Part shown: one piece after another, positions 7,641 through 15,846 of the stretch | Layout of the letters: each line of letters opens with the position of its first letter | Position numbering within the stretch: position 1 is the stretch's first letter | Source of the DNA: JBCBKZ01 sp039026975 | Lineage (GTDB): Bacteria > Bacteroidota > Bacteroidia > J057 | Length of the DNA: 17,838 nucleotides | Reading direction: 5' to 3' | Assembly (NCBI GenBank): GCA_039026975.1 | Contig: JBCCLI010000097.1 | Span: forward strand, 1 to 17,838 | Notes under the pieces: model-generated | Database searches by the model: none | The model's input: the letters and a program-made list of their open reading frames with translations, nothing else | Told to the model about the DNA's origin: nothing | Position numbers and translations under genes: made by a program

Positions 7641-8420
7641 AAAGGAGTCTGCATCTTTCCATACGGGAAAACGCTTTCTGTATTTCTTCATGGGAGCAGG
7701 GTCTAGTTCCGCTGTCAGTAATACCTCCCTTTCTTCCTCATAGGCTAACTCATCTCCCACATAGCTCAGAATAGTGCTATGTCCTGAATAAGGGACTTCA
7801 ATTCCGTCTACCCCTACCCTGTTTACTCCTACTATATAAGCCTGGTTTTCTATGGCTCTTGCCTTGAGTAAGGCATCCCAGTGGTGCACCCGTTTGGAGG
7901 GCCAGTTAGCTACATACACTAATAGATCATAGCTCAATTCCTGCTCTGCGCCCATCTTATTTCTACTCCACACCGGAAAGCGTAGGTCATAACAGATCTG
8001 AGGGCAGATCTTCCAGCCTCTGTACTCAAAGCTTACCCACTCCTGCCCTGCATCATAGTGCTGATCCTCATTGGCCATTCTGAACAAATGCCTCTTATCA
8101 TACTGGGCTATCAACCCTTCTTCACTTACTGCCAGCAGCCTGTTATAGAATTTCTCATTCTCCTGAATAATTAGGCTCCCTACCAATAGGCATTGATGCC
8201 TCTTTGCCATTTCAACCAGCCACATATGCGTTTCCCCTTCCATAGCTTCATAGCAGGAGGGAGAAGACATAGTGAATCCTGTAGTAAACATTTCTGGCAA
8301 AATGATGACATCTACAGCTGAGGATTTCTGTTCAAGCATCTCCTCAATTTTATGTCTATTCAAGGAAGGATTTTCCCAGGCAAGGTCAAGCTGAAGGGCA
8401 GCTACTGCTAAAGGTTTCAT
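7626..8420 (-). CDS. Nitrilase-superfamily amidohydrolase (omega-amidase / YafV-like)
   Basis: This 264-residue cytoplasmic enzyme carries the Glu-Lys-Cys triad of carbon-nitrogen hydrolases: Glu43 in ILPEMFTTGF, Lys109 in YDKRHLF and Cys143 in ICPQICYDLRFPVW. MFTTGF and the ICYDLRFP context resemble the YafV/Nit2 subgroup, which hydrolyses 2-oxoglutaramate and 2-oxosuccinamate left by glutamine transaminases, for example in methionine salvage. Length matches that subgroup (about 255-275). The exact substrate is inferred from similarity remembered for this family, not shown by the sequence. It is divergent from enolase across 149 bases and appears to be a single-gene unit. The ATG at 8420 directly precedes the first beta strand (LAVAALQLDLAWEN), so the start is well fixed. 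Confidence 0.88.
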   Translation of the reverse strand: MKPLAVAALQLDLAWENPSLNRHKIEEMLEQKSSAVDVIILPEMFTTGFTMSSPSCYEAMEGETHMWLVEMAKRHQCLLVGSLIIQENEKFYNRLLAVSEEGLIAQYDKRHLFRMANEDQHYDAGQEWVSFEYRGWKICPQICYDLRFPVWSRNKMGAEQELSYDLLVYVANWPSKRVHHWDALLKARAIENQAYIVGVNRVGVDGIEVPYSGHSTILSYVGDELAYEEEREVLLTAELDPAPMKKYRKRFPVWKDADSFSLHF

Positions 8421-8569
8421 GTATAAATTATCATCAGGAAGTAAGCCGGAATGACCCTCACAAGCAAAGCACTATAATCCATAAAAACAAACAGATAAAA
8501 GCAGATAAATCCTTTTAAAGCATTGGATAATTAATATTTTTACGCCCTTAACATAAACACACACAATCT

Positions 8570-9859
8570 ATGAGCTTTATTGAATCTATCTTTGCCCGCG
8601 AAATTCTTGATTCAAGAGGTAATCCTACTGTGGAGGTGGAAGTTCTTACCACAGATGGAGAAGTGGGGCGCGCTGCTGTACCCTCAGGTGCCAGCACTGG
8701 TATGCACGAAGCGGTAGAACTAAGAGATAAAGATGAGGACAGATACATGGGAAAGGGTGTTCTCACAGCCGTACAGAATGTAAATGAAATCATCGCCCCA
8801 GAACTAGAAGGTAGCCTGGTAACGGATCAGGCTGACGTAGACCAAATTCTCCTGGATTTAGACGGCACTGCTAACAAAGGCCGTTTGGGTGCTAATGCTG
8901 TGCTGGGGGTCTCTTTAGCAGTAGCCAGAGCCGCCTCCTTACACTTAGGGCTTCCCTTATACCGCTACATAGGCGGCGTCAACGCACGTACCCTCCCACT
9001 CCCGTTAATGAACATCATAAATGGAGGCAGCCATGCTGATAATTCAGTGGATATACAGGAGTTCATGATCATGCCTGTAAAAGCAGAATCATTCAGAGAA
9101 GCGCTTAGAATGGGAGCAGAAACCTTTCATACCCTTAAGAAAGTCTTGAAAGGCAGAGGCCTCAGTACAAATGTAGGGGATGAAGGAGGATTTGCCCCAA
9201 ATCTCAAGTCTAATGAAGAGGCTGTCACGGTAATCCTGGAAGCCATAGAAAAGGCAGGCTATAAGCCGGGAGAAGATATTTACTTAGCCCTGGATGCTGC
9301 CAGCTCCGAGTTCTATGATACCGAGAAGAAGAAATATGTATTTAAAGACTCGACCGGAGATGAGCTTACGTCTTCAGAAATGGTCAGCTACTACAAGGAA
9401 TGGTGCAGTAAATATCCCATTGTTTCCATAGAAGATGGCTTAGACGAGAATGACTGGGAAGGATGGGCTGAGTTAACCAAGGAAGTTGGGAAGGATGTAC
9501 AGCTGGTAGGAGATGACCTATTTGTTACCAATGTAGATTTTCTTTCCAGAGGGATTAAGGAGAATGTAGGGAACTCCATTCTGGTAAAAGTAAATCAGAT
9601 AGGTTCACTTACAGAAACCCTGAATACCGTACAGTTAGCTACGAGAAACCAGTATACCAGCATTATTTCTCACAGAAGTGGAGAAACAGAGGATACTACC
9701 ATAGCTGACATTGCGGTAGCCCTCAATACAGGCCAGATAAAAACCGGTTCTGCCTCCAGAAGTGATAGGATAGCTAAATATAATCAGCTACTCAGAATAG
9801 AGGAAGAATTAGAAGGAGCTGCTATTTACGGTGGGTTAAGCTTCCCTTTTGCCAAATAG
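8570..9859 (+). CDS. eno: Enolase (phosphopyruvate hydratase)
   Basis: Enolase converts 2-phosphoglycerate to phosphoenolpyruvate in glycolysis and acts as a cytoplasmic Mg-dependent oligomer. The 429-residue length is standard. The N-terminal domain opens with IFAREILDSRGNPTVEVEV and the SGASTGMHEA loop (39-48). Active-site features are all present: Glu164 in QEFMIMP, Glu205 in GDEGGFAPN, metal ligands Asp242, Glu288 and Asp315, catalytic Lys340 in the signature ILVKVNQIGSLTET, His368 in SHRSGETED and Lys391 in IKTGS. The start at 8570 is the only one that keeps the conserved N-terminus. A weak -7-like TATTTTTA lies at 8535-8542 with TTTT 18 bases upstream; this is too degenerate to call a promoter. 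A hairpin terminator follows at 9884. Confidence 0.99.
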   Translation: MSFIESIFAREILDSRGNPTVEVEVLTTDGEVGRAAVPSGASTGMHEAVELRDKDEDRYMGKGVLTAVQNVNEIIAPELEGSLVTDQADVDQILLDLDGTANKGRLGANAVLGVSLAVARAASLHLGLPLYRYIGGVNARTLPLPLMNIINGGSHADNSVDIQEFMIMPVKAESFREALRMGAETFHTLKKVLKGRGLSTNVGDEGGFAPNLKSNEEAVTVILEAIEKAGYKPGEDIYLALDAASSEFYDTEKKKYVFKDSTGDELTSSEMVSYYKEWCSKYPIVSIEDGLDENDWEGWAELTKEVGKDVQLVGDDLFVTNVDFLSRGIKENVGNSILVKVNQIGSLTETLNTVQLATRNQYTSIISHRSGETEDTTIADIAVALNTGQIKTGSASRSDRIAKYNQLLRIEEELEGAAIYGGLSFPFAK

Positions 9860-9883
9860 TTTGACCTACTTACCTAATATTTT

Positions 9884-9921
9884 ATACCCCAGGCTTCCTT
9901 TTTGGAAGTTGGGGTATATTT
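9884..9921 (+). terminator. Hairpin terminator downstream of eno
   Basis: ATACCCCAGGCTTCC (9884-9898) and GGAAGTTGGGGTAT (9904-9917) pair as 5 bp plus 8 bp around a small internal bulge, with a T5 loop, then ATTT. The strong GC pairs and position 25 bases after the enolase stop support termination, though the T-tail is short. Its end overlaps a -7-like box for the next gene. Confidence 0.55.
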
Positions 9922-9922
9922 G
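9915..9922 (+). promoter_or_regulatory. Possible -7 promoter element for the gene at 9938
   Basis: TATATTTG is an exact match to the Bacteroidota -7 consensus TAnnTTTG and lies 15 bases before the ATG at 9938. No TTTG stands at the expected -33 distance (9892-9895 reads GGCT), so the match may be chance. It shares bases with the 3' arm of the enolase terminator. Confidence 0.28.
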
Positions 9923-9937
9923 TGACTAATTGTTCAG

Positions 9938-10675
9938 ATGAGTATGAGGTTACCCATTACTTTTTTCCTTTCAGTTACGCTACTCTTCCCAGCCTACAGT
10001 CAGGATACTACCGCCCAACAAATCCTTGATAAATACATGGTCAACTCAGGGGGCCTAGCTTTATGGAGTAAACTTGAATCCATCCAGTTTACAGGGACGG
10101 TGAGCATGGGGGAAGAAACCTACCCCCTAAGTGTTATCCAGGTAAAGCCTAACCTACAGCGGGTGGAAATGGATATAAGGGGAAAAACGGTGGTTCAGGC
10201 ATTTGACGGGCAGCGAGCATGGATGCTGAACCCCTTACAAGGAAATGCTACGCCTACCTTCCTACCTGAAGATCAACTCCTGGAGTGGCAGCCTAATTCT
10301 CTGGAGAATAACCTGATTACCCCCGAGAAAAAAGGAATAAGCCCTAACCTGATAGGAAAGGTGAATATAGAAGATAATGAGGTATACATGATCAGCTTAA
10401 CTAATGAGAAAAACCTCATTGAGTTCTACTTTATTGATCCCGTTTTCTACCGACCCATTCTCAACCGGAAAATTATCCCCGCAGGTCCTGCCAAAGGTCA
10501 AAAGCTAGAAACTTACCTGAGAGATTACAAAGAAACTGAAGGTTATATGCTGCCTTACTCCTTGGAAACTCGGATAAACGGACAGCTAATCCAGAGGATC
10601 AATTGGGAGAGCATTAGCGTTCAGCAGGAAGTGGACACTAAGCTGTTTATCTTTCCCCCTCTCCTCCCTGAATAG
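9938..10675 (+). CDS. Periplasmic LolA-like outer-membrane lipoprotein-sorting family protein
   Basis: This 245-residue protein begins with a signal peptide (MSMRLPITFFLSVTLLFPAYSQ, or from the second Met at 9944) and is exported to the periplasm. The mature part opens with TTAQQILDKYMVNSGGLALWSKLESIQFTG, the helix-then-strand start common to LolA/LolB-like proteins of Bacteroidota, and continues as an antiparallel beta sheet (VVQAFDGQRAWMLNP, FYFIDPVFYRPILN, MLPYSLETRINGQ). The family has a hydrophobic groove for lipids or lipoproteins; whether this copy carries lipoproteins is not known. It lies 71 bases before a membrane thioredoxin gene on the same strand. Confidence is good for the fold and modest for the role. 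Confidence 0.75.
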   Translation: MSMRLPITFFLSVTLLFPAYSQDTTAQQILDKYMVNSGGLALWSKLESIQFTGTVSMGEETYPLSVIQVKPNLQRVEMDIRGKTVVQAFDGQRAWMLNPLQGNATPTFLPEDQLLEWQPNSLENNLITPEKKGISPNLIGKVNIEDNEVYMISLTNEKNLIEFYFIDPVFYRPILNRKIIPAGPAKGQKLETYLRDYKETEGYMLPYSLETRINGQLIQRINWESISVQQEVDTKLFIFPPLLPE

Positions 10676-10746
10676 CCCATGACATCCTTCTTCCTATCAC
10701 ATAAGCAACAAGCTCTACAGCAGCTTGGTCGTATATTTAGATTCAC

Positions 10747-11616
10747 ATGGAGAAAAAGAATCAATACTCTCTTGAAAAATATAAGGGATATCTGCCATTA
10801 CTGGTAGCTACTATCATTATCCTCATTGGGTTGAACTTCCTTCAAGCCTATAGCTTTGCCTGGAAATTCAGCTGGATAGGACTGGTATCCCTAGCAGGCG
10901 GTGTGTTAGCCAGAGAGGTAGGAGACGTGCATCCTACCTATGGAGGGGTGCTGGTGGGGGTTCTCTGCTTCATAGGGATGCGCTTCCTGTATGAGGGAGA
11001 TATCTTTCTCCCCATTTTCGCTTTTATCATGGCCAGCACGGGGGCTGAATATATGGATGGGCTGAAGGCATGGAGAGGGAGAACTTTTATGCAAAAAGTA
11101 TTCATTCCTGCTATTCTCACCCCGGTAGCAGGATTTATTCTATTTCCCTTTGCCTTTTCCATGGCACTAAATTCTGCTGAAAAGACGCCTAGCCCGGAAC
11201 TATCTTTTGTTACCATAGATAATGATCCTATTCTCCCAGCAGACTTAGCAGGAAAAGTAGTAGTCTTGGACTTTTGGGGTACCTGGTGTGGGCCCTGCCT
11301 AGCAGCCTTTCCTGATATGGAAAAACTGTATGCCTCCTACCAGGAGAATGAGGAGGTAGCTTTTTGGTTTGTAAATACCCTGGGAAATGGGGACACCCCT
11401 CAAAAAATACAAACCTTTCTAGCCAGAAAAGAGTATGGCCTCCCTATGGCCATGGACACATATGGCATTCAGGGAAAACTAGACATCACCTCTATACCTC
11501 ATACCCTACTCATAGATAAGGAAGGAAATATTAGATTTAGGCATGTAGGCTTTTTCCCCGGAGAAAATTTACCTGCTACGCTAGGAGAAAAAATAGATCA
11601 ACTCCTGGCAGAGTAA
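10747..11616 (+). CDS. Five-helix membrane protein fused to a periplasmic TlpA-like thioredoxin
   Basis: This 289-residue protein has two parts. Residues 1-142 contain about five hydrophobic segments (near 15-32, 40-56, 64-80, 86-101 and 116-141). The charges fit an N-in topology: KKNQYSLEKYK inside, and DGLKAWRGRTFMQK inside before helix 5, which places the C-terminus in the periplasm. Residues about 150-289 form a thioredoxin-like domain with the redox motif WGTWCGPC (Cys181 and Cys184) and the cis-proline region ITSIPHTLLID, followed by GNIRFRHVGF. TlpA/ResA-type proteins reduce disulfides, for example in cytochrome c maturation; ordinary members have one anchor or a lipobox, so this multi-helix domain is unusual. 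The gene ends four bases before the convergent gene at 11621. TATATTTA at 10732-10739 could be a -7 element. Confidence 0.85.
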   Translation: MEKKNQYSLEKYKGYLPLLVATIIILIGLNFLQAYSFAWKFSWIGLVSLAGGVLAREVGDVHPTYGGVLVGVLCFIGMRFLYEGDIFLPIFAFIMASTGAEYMDGLKAWRGRTFMQKVFIPAILTPVAGFILFPFAFSMALNSAEKTPSPELSFVTIDNDPILPADLAGKVVVLDFWGTWCGPCLAAFPDMEKLYASYQENEEVAFWFVNTLGNGDTPQKIQTFLARKEYGLPMAMDTYGIQGKLDITSIPHTLLIDKEGNIRFRHVGFFPGENLPATLGEKIDQLLAE

Positions 11617-11620
11617 GCTT

Positions 11621-14600
11621 TTACCTTCCAGTAGGGATCACCCTTGGAACTCCTGCATCTTCCATAGCTGAGTCAAAAGCCTGAACATCTTCTGCAATAA
11701 TCTTGTCTATTCTATCTTGATAGGCCTTATATTCTGCTTTCAGGTCTTGATACCGATCATAGCACCCTTGTGTGGGTCTGGCATCCTGTCCATTCACAGT
11801 AGAATAGAGATATGCAAATTGGTCATCTAGCCTTGGAGGATAGTTAATAGGATCCTGGCTACTTTCATTTTTTACCTGAATCAGCTCCTCCTCTATCTCT
11901 GTGAGTTTGACTCCCAGCTCTTCTGCCATGATCATCAAGGACCTATCATAGCCGGCCTTGACTGCTCTCTTGGCCATCTCTTTGGTTTGTGCTTTAATGG
12001 ACCTGATTTTTCCTATGTTCTCGTGAATTTCTTCCAGGCTGCTCTGCACCTCCCGGGTCAGACGAAACTGCTCTTGCAAATCTGCCTCTGTAGCCTCCCA
12101 CCTGGGATCCGCTTTAATCTCCAACTCACAACTCAGCTGCTGATCTCCCGCCTGCAGTTCTATCAGATAAGTAGCCGGAGGAGCAGAAGCACCGCCAGTA
12201 TTAGCTAAAGACATAAAGGAGCCTTTTTGAAGAACTACCTTTGGGTATTTCATATCCCAGATAAATCGATTCAGGCCAGGTCTCAGGGTCAGCTTCCCTT
12301 CCATTAACTCCTTATCAGCTTGGGTACTAAAGGTTCTGATGAGCTCGCCATCTTCTTCCTTTATGAGCAGCTTTACAGGTTCTGAGAGTTGGTTTTCAGG
12401 GATATATAGGTACACAGTAGCCCCTCTGGGAGCAGATTTTGGCGCAGCATTTCCACCGCGAAATCCTCTCATTTGGGTACGGTAAGCTTCCCTGGGCTCA
12501 AAGAGGTAAGCTGAGGCCAATTCTCCCCCAAACTTTTCATCATGCAAGGGACTCAGGTCATCCAGAATCCAGAAAGATCTCCCCTGAGTAGCTATAACTA
12601 AGTCCTTTCTGTAAACCAACATATCTGTGATAGGCGTAAAGGGAAGATTCAGCTGGAAAGGAGCCCAGCTCTCCCCTTCATTAAAGGAGATATACATTCC
12701 AAACTCTGTCCCGGCGTATAGCAGGCCTTTTCTATTAGGGTCTTCTCTGACCACTCTCACAAAATGATCTTCAGAAATCCCATTATCCCCATTTGTTAAC
12801 AGCTTCCAGTTCTTTCCATAGTCATTAGTGAGGAAAACGTAGGGGCTATCATCCCCATCTCTATACCTGTACACAGTCATGATGCACCTCCCTTCCTGAT
12901 GAGTAGATACATCCAGGGTATTTACAGTCCCTTCCTTAGGCATGGCTGCTGGGGTAACCTCCTGCCAACTTTCTCCCCCATTACGACTAATATGCACCCT
13001 CCCATCATCTGTACCTGCCCAAAGTTCTCCTGCTGTCAAGGGAGATTCTTCGAAAGAAAATACAGTGGTGTACAATTCCACCCCTGTGTGATCATGCTGA
13101 ACAGGTCCTCCTGGAATGTCATGGTAGGCATCATTATTAGTGGTTAAATCCGGACTGATAACTTCCCATGTATTGCCTTGATCAGTAGACCTGTGTACGT
13201 ACTGCGAGCAGTGGTATAAGGTATTAGGATCATGAGGAGATAAACGTATAGGTGCGTTCCACTGGAAGCGGTACTTAATATCTCTGGGTGCTACCCCATC
13301 ATGCATTTGTGGGTAGGCTACTATGTTCCGTGTATGTCCTTTGCTTCTGTCCGTTCTGTCAATTCTCCCTATATAATTTCCGGCATAAATCACATCCGGA
13401 TTACGAGGGTCTATAGCTATATGTCCACTTTCTCCCCCTCCTACGGCATACCAGTGCTGCTTAGGGCTAATTCCCCCCGGGCTATTACTAGGGACAGTAA
13501 TGGTAGAATTATCCTGCTGGGCACCATAGACTCTATAGGGGAACTGATTATCTACTGAGACCCTATATAATTCAGAGGTGGGCTGGTTATACTGCGTAGA
13601 CCAGCTACGGCCACCATTAAATGAGACATTAGCTCCCCCATCATTAGACTCTATCATAATGTCTGTATTATGGGGATTCACCCATAGACAGTGATTATCT
13701 CCATGTGGAGTGCGGATTCTGGAGAATGATTTCCCGCCATCCACGGACTTATAAAATCCGGTATTGGTTACATATACTGTATGCTCATCCTGAGGATCTG
13801 CGAAGATGCGAGAATAGTACCAGGCTCTTTGCCTCAGGTTGTGGTCTCTATTGATTCTTTTCCAGCTAACCCCTGCATCACTGGAGAAATAAATTCCCCC
13901 CTGGGTCTCATCTTTAGCTTCTCTGATGACCCATAGTTTCTGTGGATTTACTGGAGAAATGGCTAACCCTATCCTTCCTGCTACTCCTGTGGGGAGTCCT
14001 CCAGCTAGCTTAGTCCATGTCTCTCCATGGTCTGTACTTTTATATACCCCTCCTTCTTCATCCCCATCTATGAGAGTCCAGGGTTTCCTTTCTACCCGCC
14101 AAAACCCTGCATACAATATCCTGGGGTTAGTAGGGTCTATTACCATATCTATGGCCCCAGTTTTATCACTGATAAAGCATACCTTTTCCCAGTTCTTCCC
14201 TCCATCCGTACTTTTGAATACACCCCGCTCTGTATTAGGGGCAAAAATATTTCCAAGGGCAGCTACATATACCCAATCAGGGTTTTCAGGATGGATAACG
14301 ATTTTCCCTATTTGGCCTGCCTCCTTCAGCCCTATAAAGCTCCAGCTTATCCCTCCATCTACAGATTTATAAATCCCTTTTCCGGTGGAGATATTTCCCC
14401 TGGGGCTAGCTGAACCCGTCCCCACATATATGACATTAGGATCTGAAGGGGCCACTTCTACTGCTCCTATAGACCCTACCGTTATGAATCCATCTGTGAT
14501 GTTTTTCCAGCTAGTTCCTCCATCTATGGTTTTCCAAACACCCCCTCCAGTGGTCCCCATAAAAAAGGTGTAAGGCTGATCTGGAATCCCGGTAACTGTG

Positions 14601-14758
14601 GTTGCTCGTCCTCCTCTGTAGGGGCCTATGCTCCTGTAGGCTAGCCCCTGCATCCAGGCCTCCTCAGGTGCATCTTTTTGGGCAGTTATGGGAAAGTAAG
14701 AAAAAATCAGGCATAGCAGGAACGCCAGCCTAAGGGATAAGTACAAGTGGTTTCTCAT
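11621..14758 (-). CDS. Secreted Asp-box beta-propeller protein (sortilin/Vps10-like, often annotated glycosyl hydrolase)
   Basis: This 1045-residue protein has a signal peptide (1-26, ending ITAQ). The body is a double beta-propeller built from Asp-box (BNR) repeats of the form SxDxGxxW. I count eleven or so: TIDGGTSW (77-84), SVDGGISW (132-139), STDGGKNW (183-190), STDHGETW (241-248), SSDAGVSW (292-299), SVDGGKSF (338-345), SFNGGRSW (379-386) and then STDQGNTW, SRNGGESW, TNDYGKNW and SFNEGESW. A beta-sandwich and a charged helical tail follow and end at VPRVIPTGR. No T9SS sorting domain is seen. Paralogues are numerous in Bacteroidota and are annotated as glycosyl hydrolase or sortilin-like, with no activity demonstrated that I can name. 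It is a single-gene unit convergent with the thioredoxin gene. Confidence 0.88.
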   Translation of the reverse strand: MRNHLYLSLRLAFLLCLIFSYFPITAQKDAPEEAWMQGLAYRSIGPYRGGRATTVTGIPDQPYTFFMGTTGGGVWKTIDGGTSWKNITDGFITVGSIGAVEVAPSDPNVIYVGTGSASPRGNISTGKGIYKSVDGGISWSFIGLKEAGQIGKIVIHPENPDWVYVAALGNIFAPNTERGVFKSTDGGKNWEKVCFISDKTGAIDMVIDPTNPRILYAGFWRVERKPWTLIDGDEEGGVYKSTDHGETWTKLAGGLPTGVAGRIGLAISPVNPQKLWVIREAKDETQGGIYFSSDAGVSWKRINRDHNLRQRAWYYSRIFADPQDEHTVYVTNTGFYKSVDGGKSFSRIRTPHGDNHCLWVNPHNTDIMIESNDGGANVSFNGGRSWSTQYNQPTSELYRVSVDNQFPYRVYGAQQDNSTITVPSNSPGGISPKQHWYAVGGGESGHIAIDPRNPDVIYAGNYIGRIDRTDRSKGHTRNIVAYPQMHDGVAPRDIKYRFQWNAPIRLSPHDPNTLYHCSQYVHRSTDQGNTWEVISPDLTTNNDAYHDIPGGPVQHDHTGVELYTTVFSFEESPLTAGELWAGTDDGRVHISRNGGESWQEVTPAAMPKEGTVNTLDVSTHQEGRCIMTVYRYRDGDDSPYVFLTNDYGKNWKLLTNGDNGISEDHFVRVVREDPNRKGLLYAGTEFGMYISFNEGESWAPFQLNLPFTPITDMLVYRKDLVIATQGRSFWILDDLSPLHDEKFGGELASAYLFEPREAYRTQMRGFRGGNAAPKSAPRGATVYLYIPENQLSEPVKLLIKEEDGELIRTFSTQADKELMEGKLTLRPGLNRFIWDMKYPKVVLQKGSFMSLANTGGASAPPATYLIELQAGDQQLSCELEIKADPRWEATEADLQEQFRLTREVQSSLEEIHENIGKIRSIKAQTKEMAKRAVKAGYDRSLMIMAEELGVKLTEIEEELIQVKNESSQDPINYPPRLDDQFAYLYSTVNGQDARPTQGCYDRYQDLKAEYKAYQDRIDKIIAEDVQAFDSAMEDAGVPRVIPTGR

Positions 14759-15113
14759 AATATTCTCAGTAGATAAGAAATAAAAGTAAGGAATTTTTAG
14801 CGCTTGCTTAGGATAATTGAAAAATTCTCAGCCACTATCGTACATAATTACGCTTAATGGAGAAGTATTCTTGAAAAGTACCTCTTCTCCCTAAACTATT
14901 TCATGCTGAATTTACTTTGAAAATAGGAACTACATGCTGGTAAAGGATATATTCTTCAAATGTTTTCTTCTGATCCCAACATGCCATTTTGGATGCACAG
15001 GAAATACATAGAATGGCTGAGGGATTGTCAGGCGGAAATATGCTGTCTCTAAAAAACGCTTCCTTTCTCGCCCTTGGCAAGTATGTAGCCAAATCCAGAT
15101 ACATCAACTCATC
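14759..15113. other. 355-base intergenic region between divergent genes
   Basis: This stretch should hold the divergent promoters for the genes at 14758 (minus) and 15114 (plus); no clean TTTG/TAnnTTTG pair is visible. GGAGAAG (14860-14866) and CTTCTCC (14885-14891) form a 7-bp inverted repeat around 18 bases. Two short open frames exist: a minus-strand one from an ATG at 15104 to 14901 (67 codons) and a plus-strand one of 34 codons from an ATG at 15013 whose TGA overlaps the next ATG. Neither resembles a protein I know, and neither is called as a gene. Confidence 0.5.
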
Positions 15114-15656
15114 ATGAAATCCTCATCATTTATCAATTCTATTCTCAAGGGAATCAGTATGATATCAGTCATAGGGCTGGCTATTGTAGCTTTATGTGTA
15201 ATAGGCTACGCTACCTATGAAACCTATCTAGTCATAAAAACAGTGGCTGACGGGAGTTCTACTGAAGGAGATGTGGTCAATAAATCTCTATATGCAGTTG
15301 ATATGCATCTACTAGGAATAGCCCTTCTTATTATGTCCATAGGCTTATTTGAGCTCTTTATAAGCAATATAAAAGGGCTGCCAGACTGGCTAGTGGTGAA
15401 AGATCTTGACCAACTCAAATCTATGCTGGTAAAGGTGGTCATAGTGGTTATGAGCGTTTCATTTACCAGTAAAGCAGTTACCTGGAATGGAAAAACGGAA
15501 CTACTTGGATTTGGGGTAGGAATAGGAGCTGTCATCTTCTCACTTAGCTATTTCCTTATGGTTAAGGAAAAGACAGACGATTCTCCTTCCTTATATCCAA
15601 ATGGTAAAGCTGGAGGGAAGGAAGAAGCTAAAGGGGTACATAAGCAGCAAAGCTAG
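15114..15656 (+). CDS. UPF0114 / YqhA-family inner membrane protein
   Basis: This 180-residue protein has four hydrophobic segments (about 13-33, 60-82, 103-118 and 130-149) and a hydrophilic lysine- and glutamate-rich tail. The pattern GLAIVALCVIGYATYETYLVI, then HLLGIALLIMSIGLFELFISNI, then DLDQLKSMLVKVVIVVMSV is the signature layout of the UPF0114/YqhA family, whose members are inner-membrane proteins of uncertain role, sometimes suggested to resemble ion channels or transporters. Length is normal for the family (about 160-180); the ~30-residue tail after 150 is probably cytoplasmic and poorly conserved. It appears to be a single-gene unit. A possible hairpin terminator follows. Confidence 0.85.
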   Translation: MKSSSFINSILKGISMISVIGLAIVALCVIGYATYETYLVIKTVADGSSTEGDVVNKSLYAVDMHLLGIALLIMSIGLFELFISNIKGLPDWLVVKDLDQLKSMLVKVVIVVMSVSFTSKAVTWNGKTELLGFGVGIGAVIFSLSYFLMVKEKTDDSPSLYPNGKAGGKEEAKGVHKQQS

Positions 15657-15669
15657 AAATCTTAGGGTC

Positions 15670-15710
15670 GGGCTTACCTCTTTTGGCAGTGTGTAACGCC
15701 CTCCACTTTT
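15670..15710 (+). terminator. Possible hairpin terminator after the YqhA-family gene
   Basis: GGGCTTAC (15670-15677) can pair with GTAACGCCC (15693-15701) as 4+4 bp with one bulged C and a 15-base loop. TCCACTTTTT follows, so the T-run is displaced by five bases. It is plausible but not strong. Part of its loop can instead join a longer-range inverted repeat (15680-15689 with 15742-15751). Confidence 0.3.
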
Positions 15711-15751
15711 TGCCAGTCTGTATAGCTTCATTTATGTATAGCTGCCAGAAG
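15680..15751 (+). repeat. Inverted repeat enclosing a 9-bp direct repeat, upstream of the TPR gene
   Basis: CTTTTGGCAG (15680-15689) pairs with CTGCCAGAAG (15742-15751) over 10 bp with one G-U pair in RNA. Inside or overlapping its 3' arm, TGTATAGCT occurs twice (15719-15727 and 15735-15743), 16 bases apart. A tandem spacing like this can be a regulator binding site, LytTR sites among them, but there is no consensus match I can defend. It lies about 100 bases before the ATG at 15847. Confidence 0.35.
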
Positions 15752-15846
15752 TACCCAAGGTCATTTCAGGCTAGATGTGAAGAATGCCTACCTTAGAAAA
15801 ATTAATACCCGCTGTAAAGAACCCTAATTGAAAGCCTTTTACTAAC

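Noticed and set aside
11611..11626. GTAAGCTTTTAC inverted repeat between convergent stops
   Set aside because: Only a 4-bp stem, readily explained by the two stop codons themselves.
13926..14413. Overlapping plus-strand open frames of 128 and 148 codons
   Set aside because: They are antisense to the Asp-box repeats of the 1045-residue protein; the repetitive coding strand explains the lack of stops.
14901..15107. Minus-strand open frame of 67-68 codons in the divergent gap
   Set aside because: No recognisable family, a TTG start unless shifted to the ATG at 15104, three scattered Cys, and it sits where the promoter of the gene at 15114 is expected. Not called as a gene.
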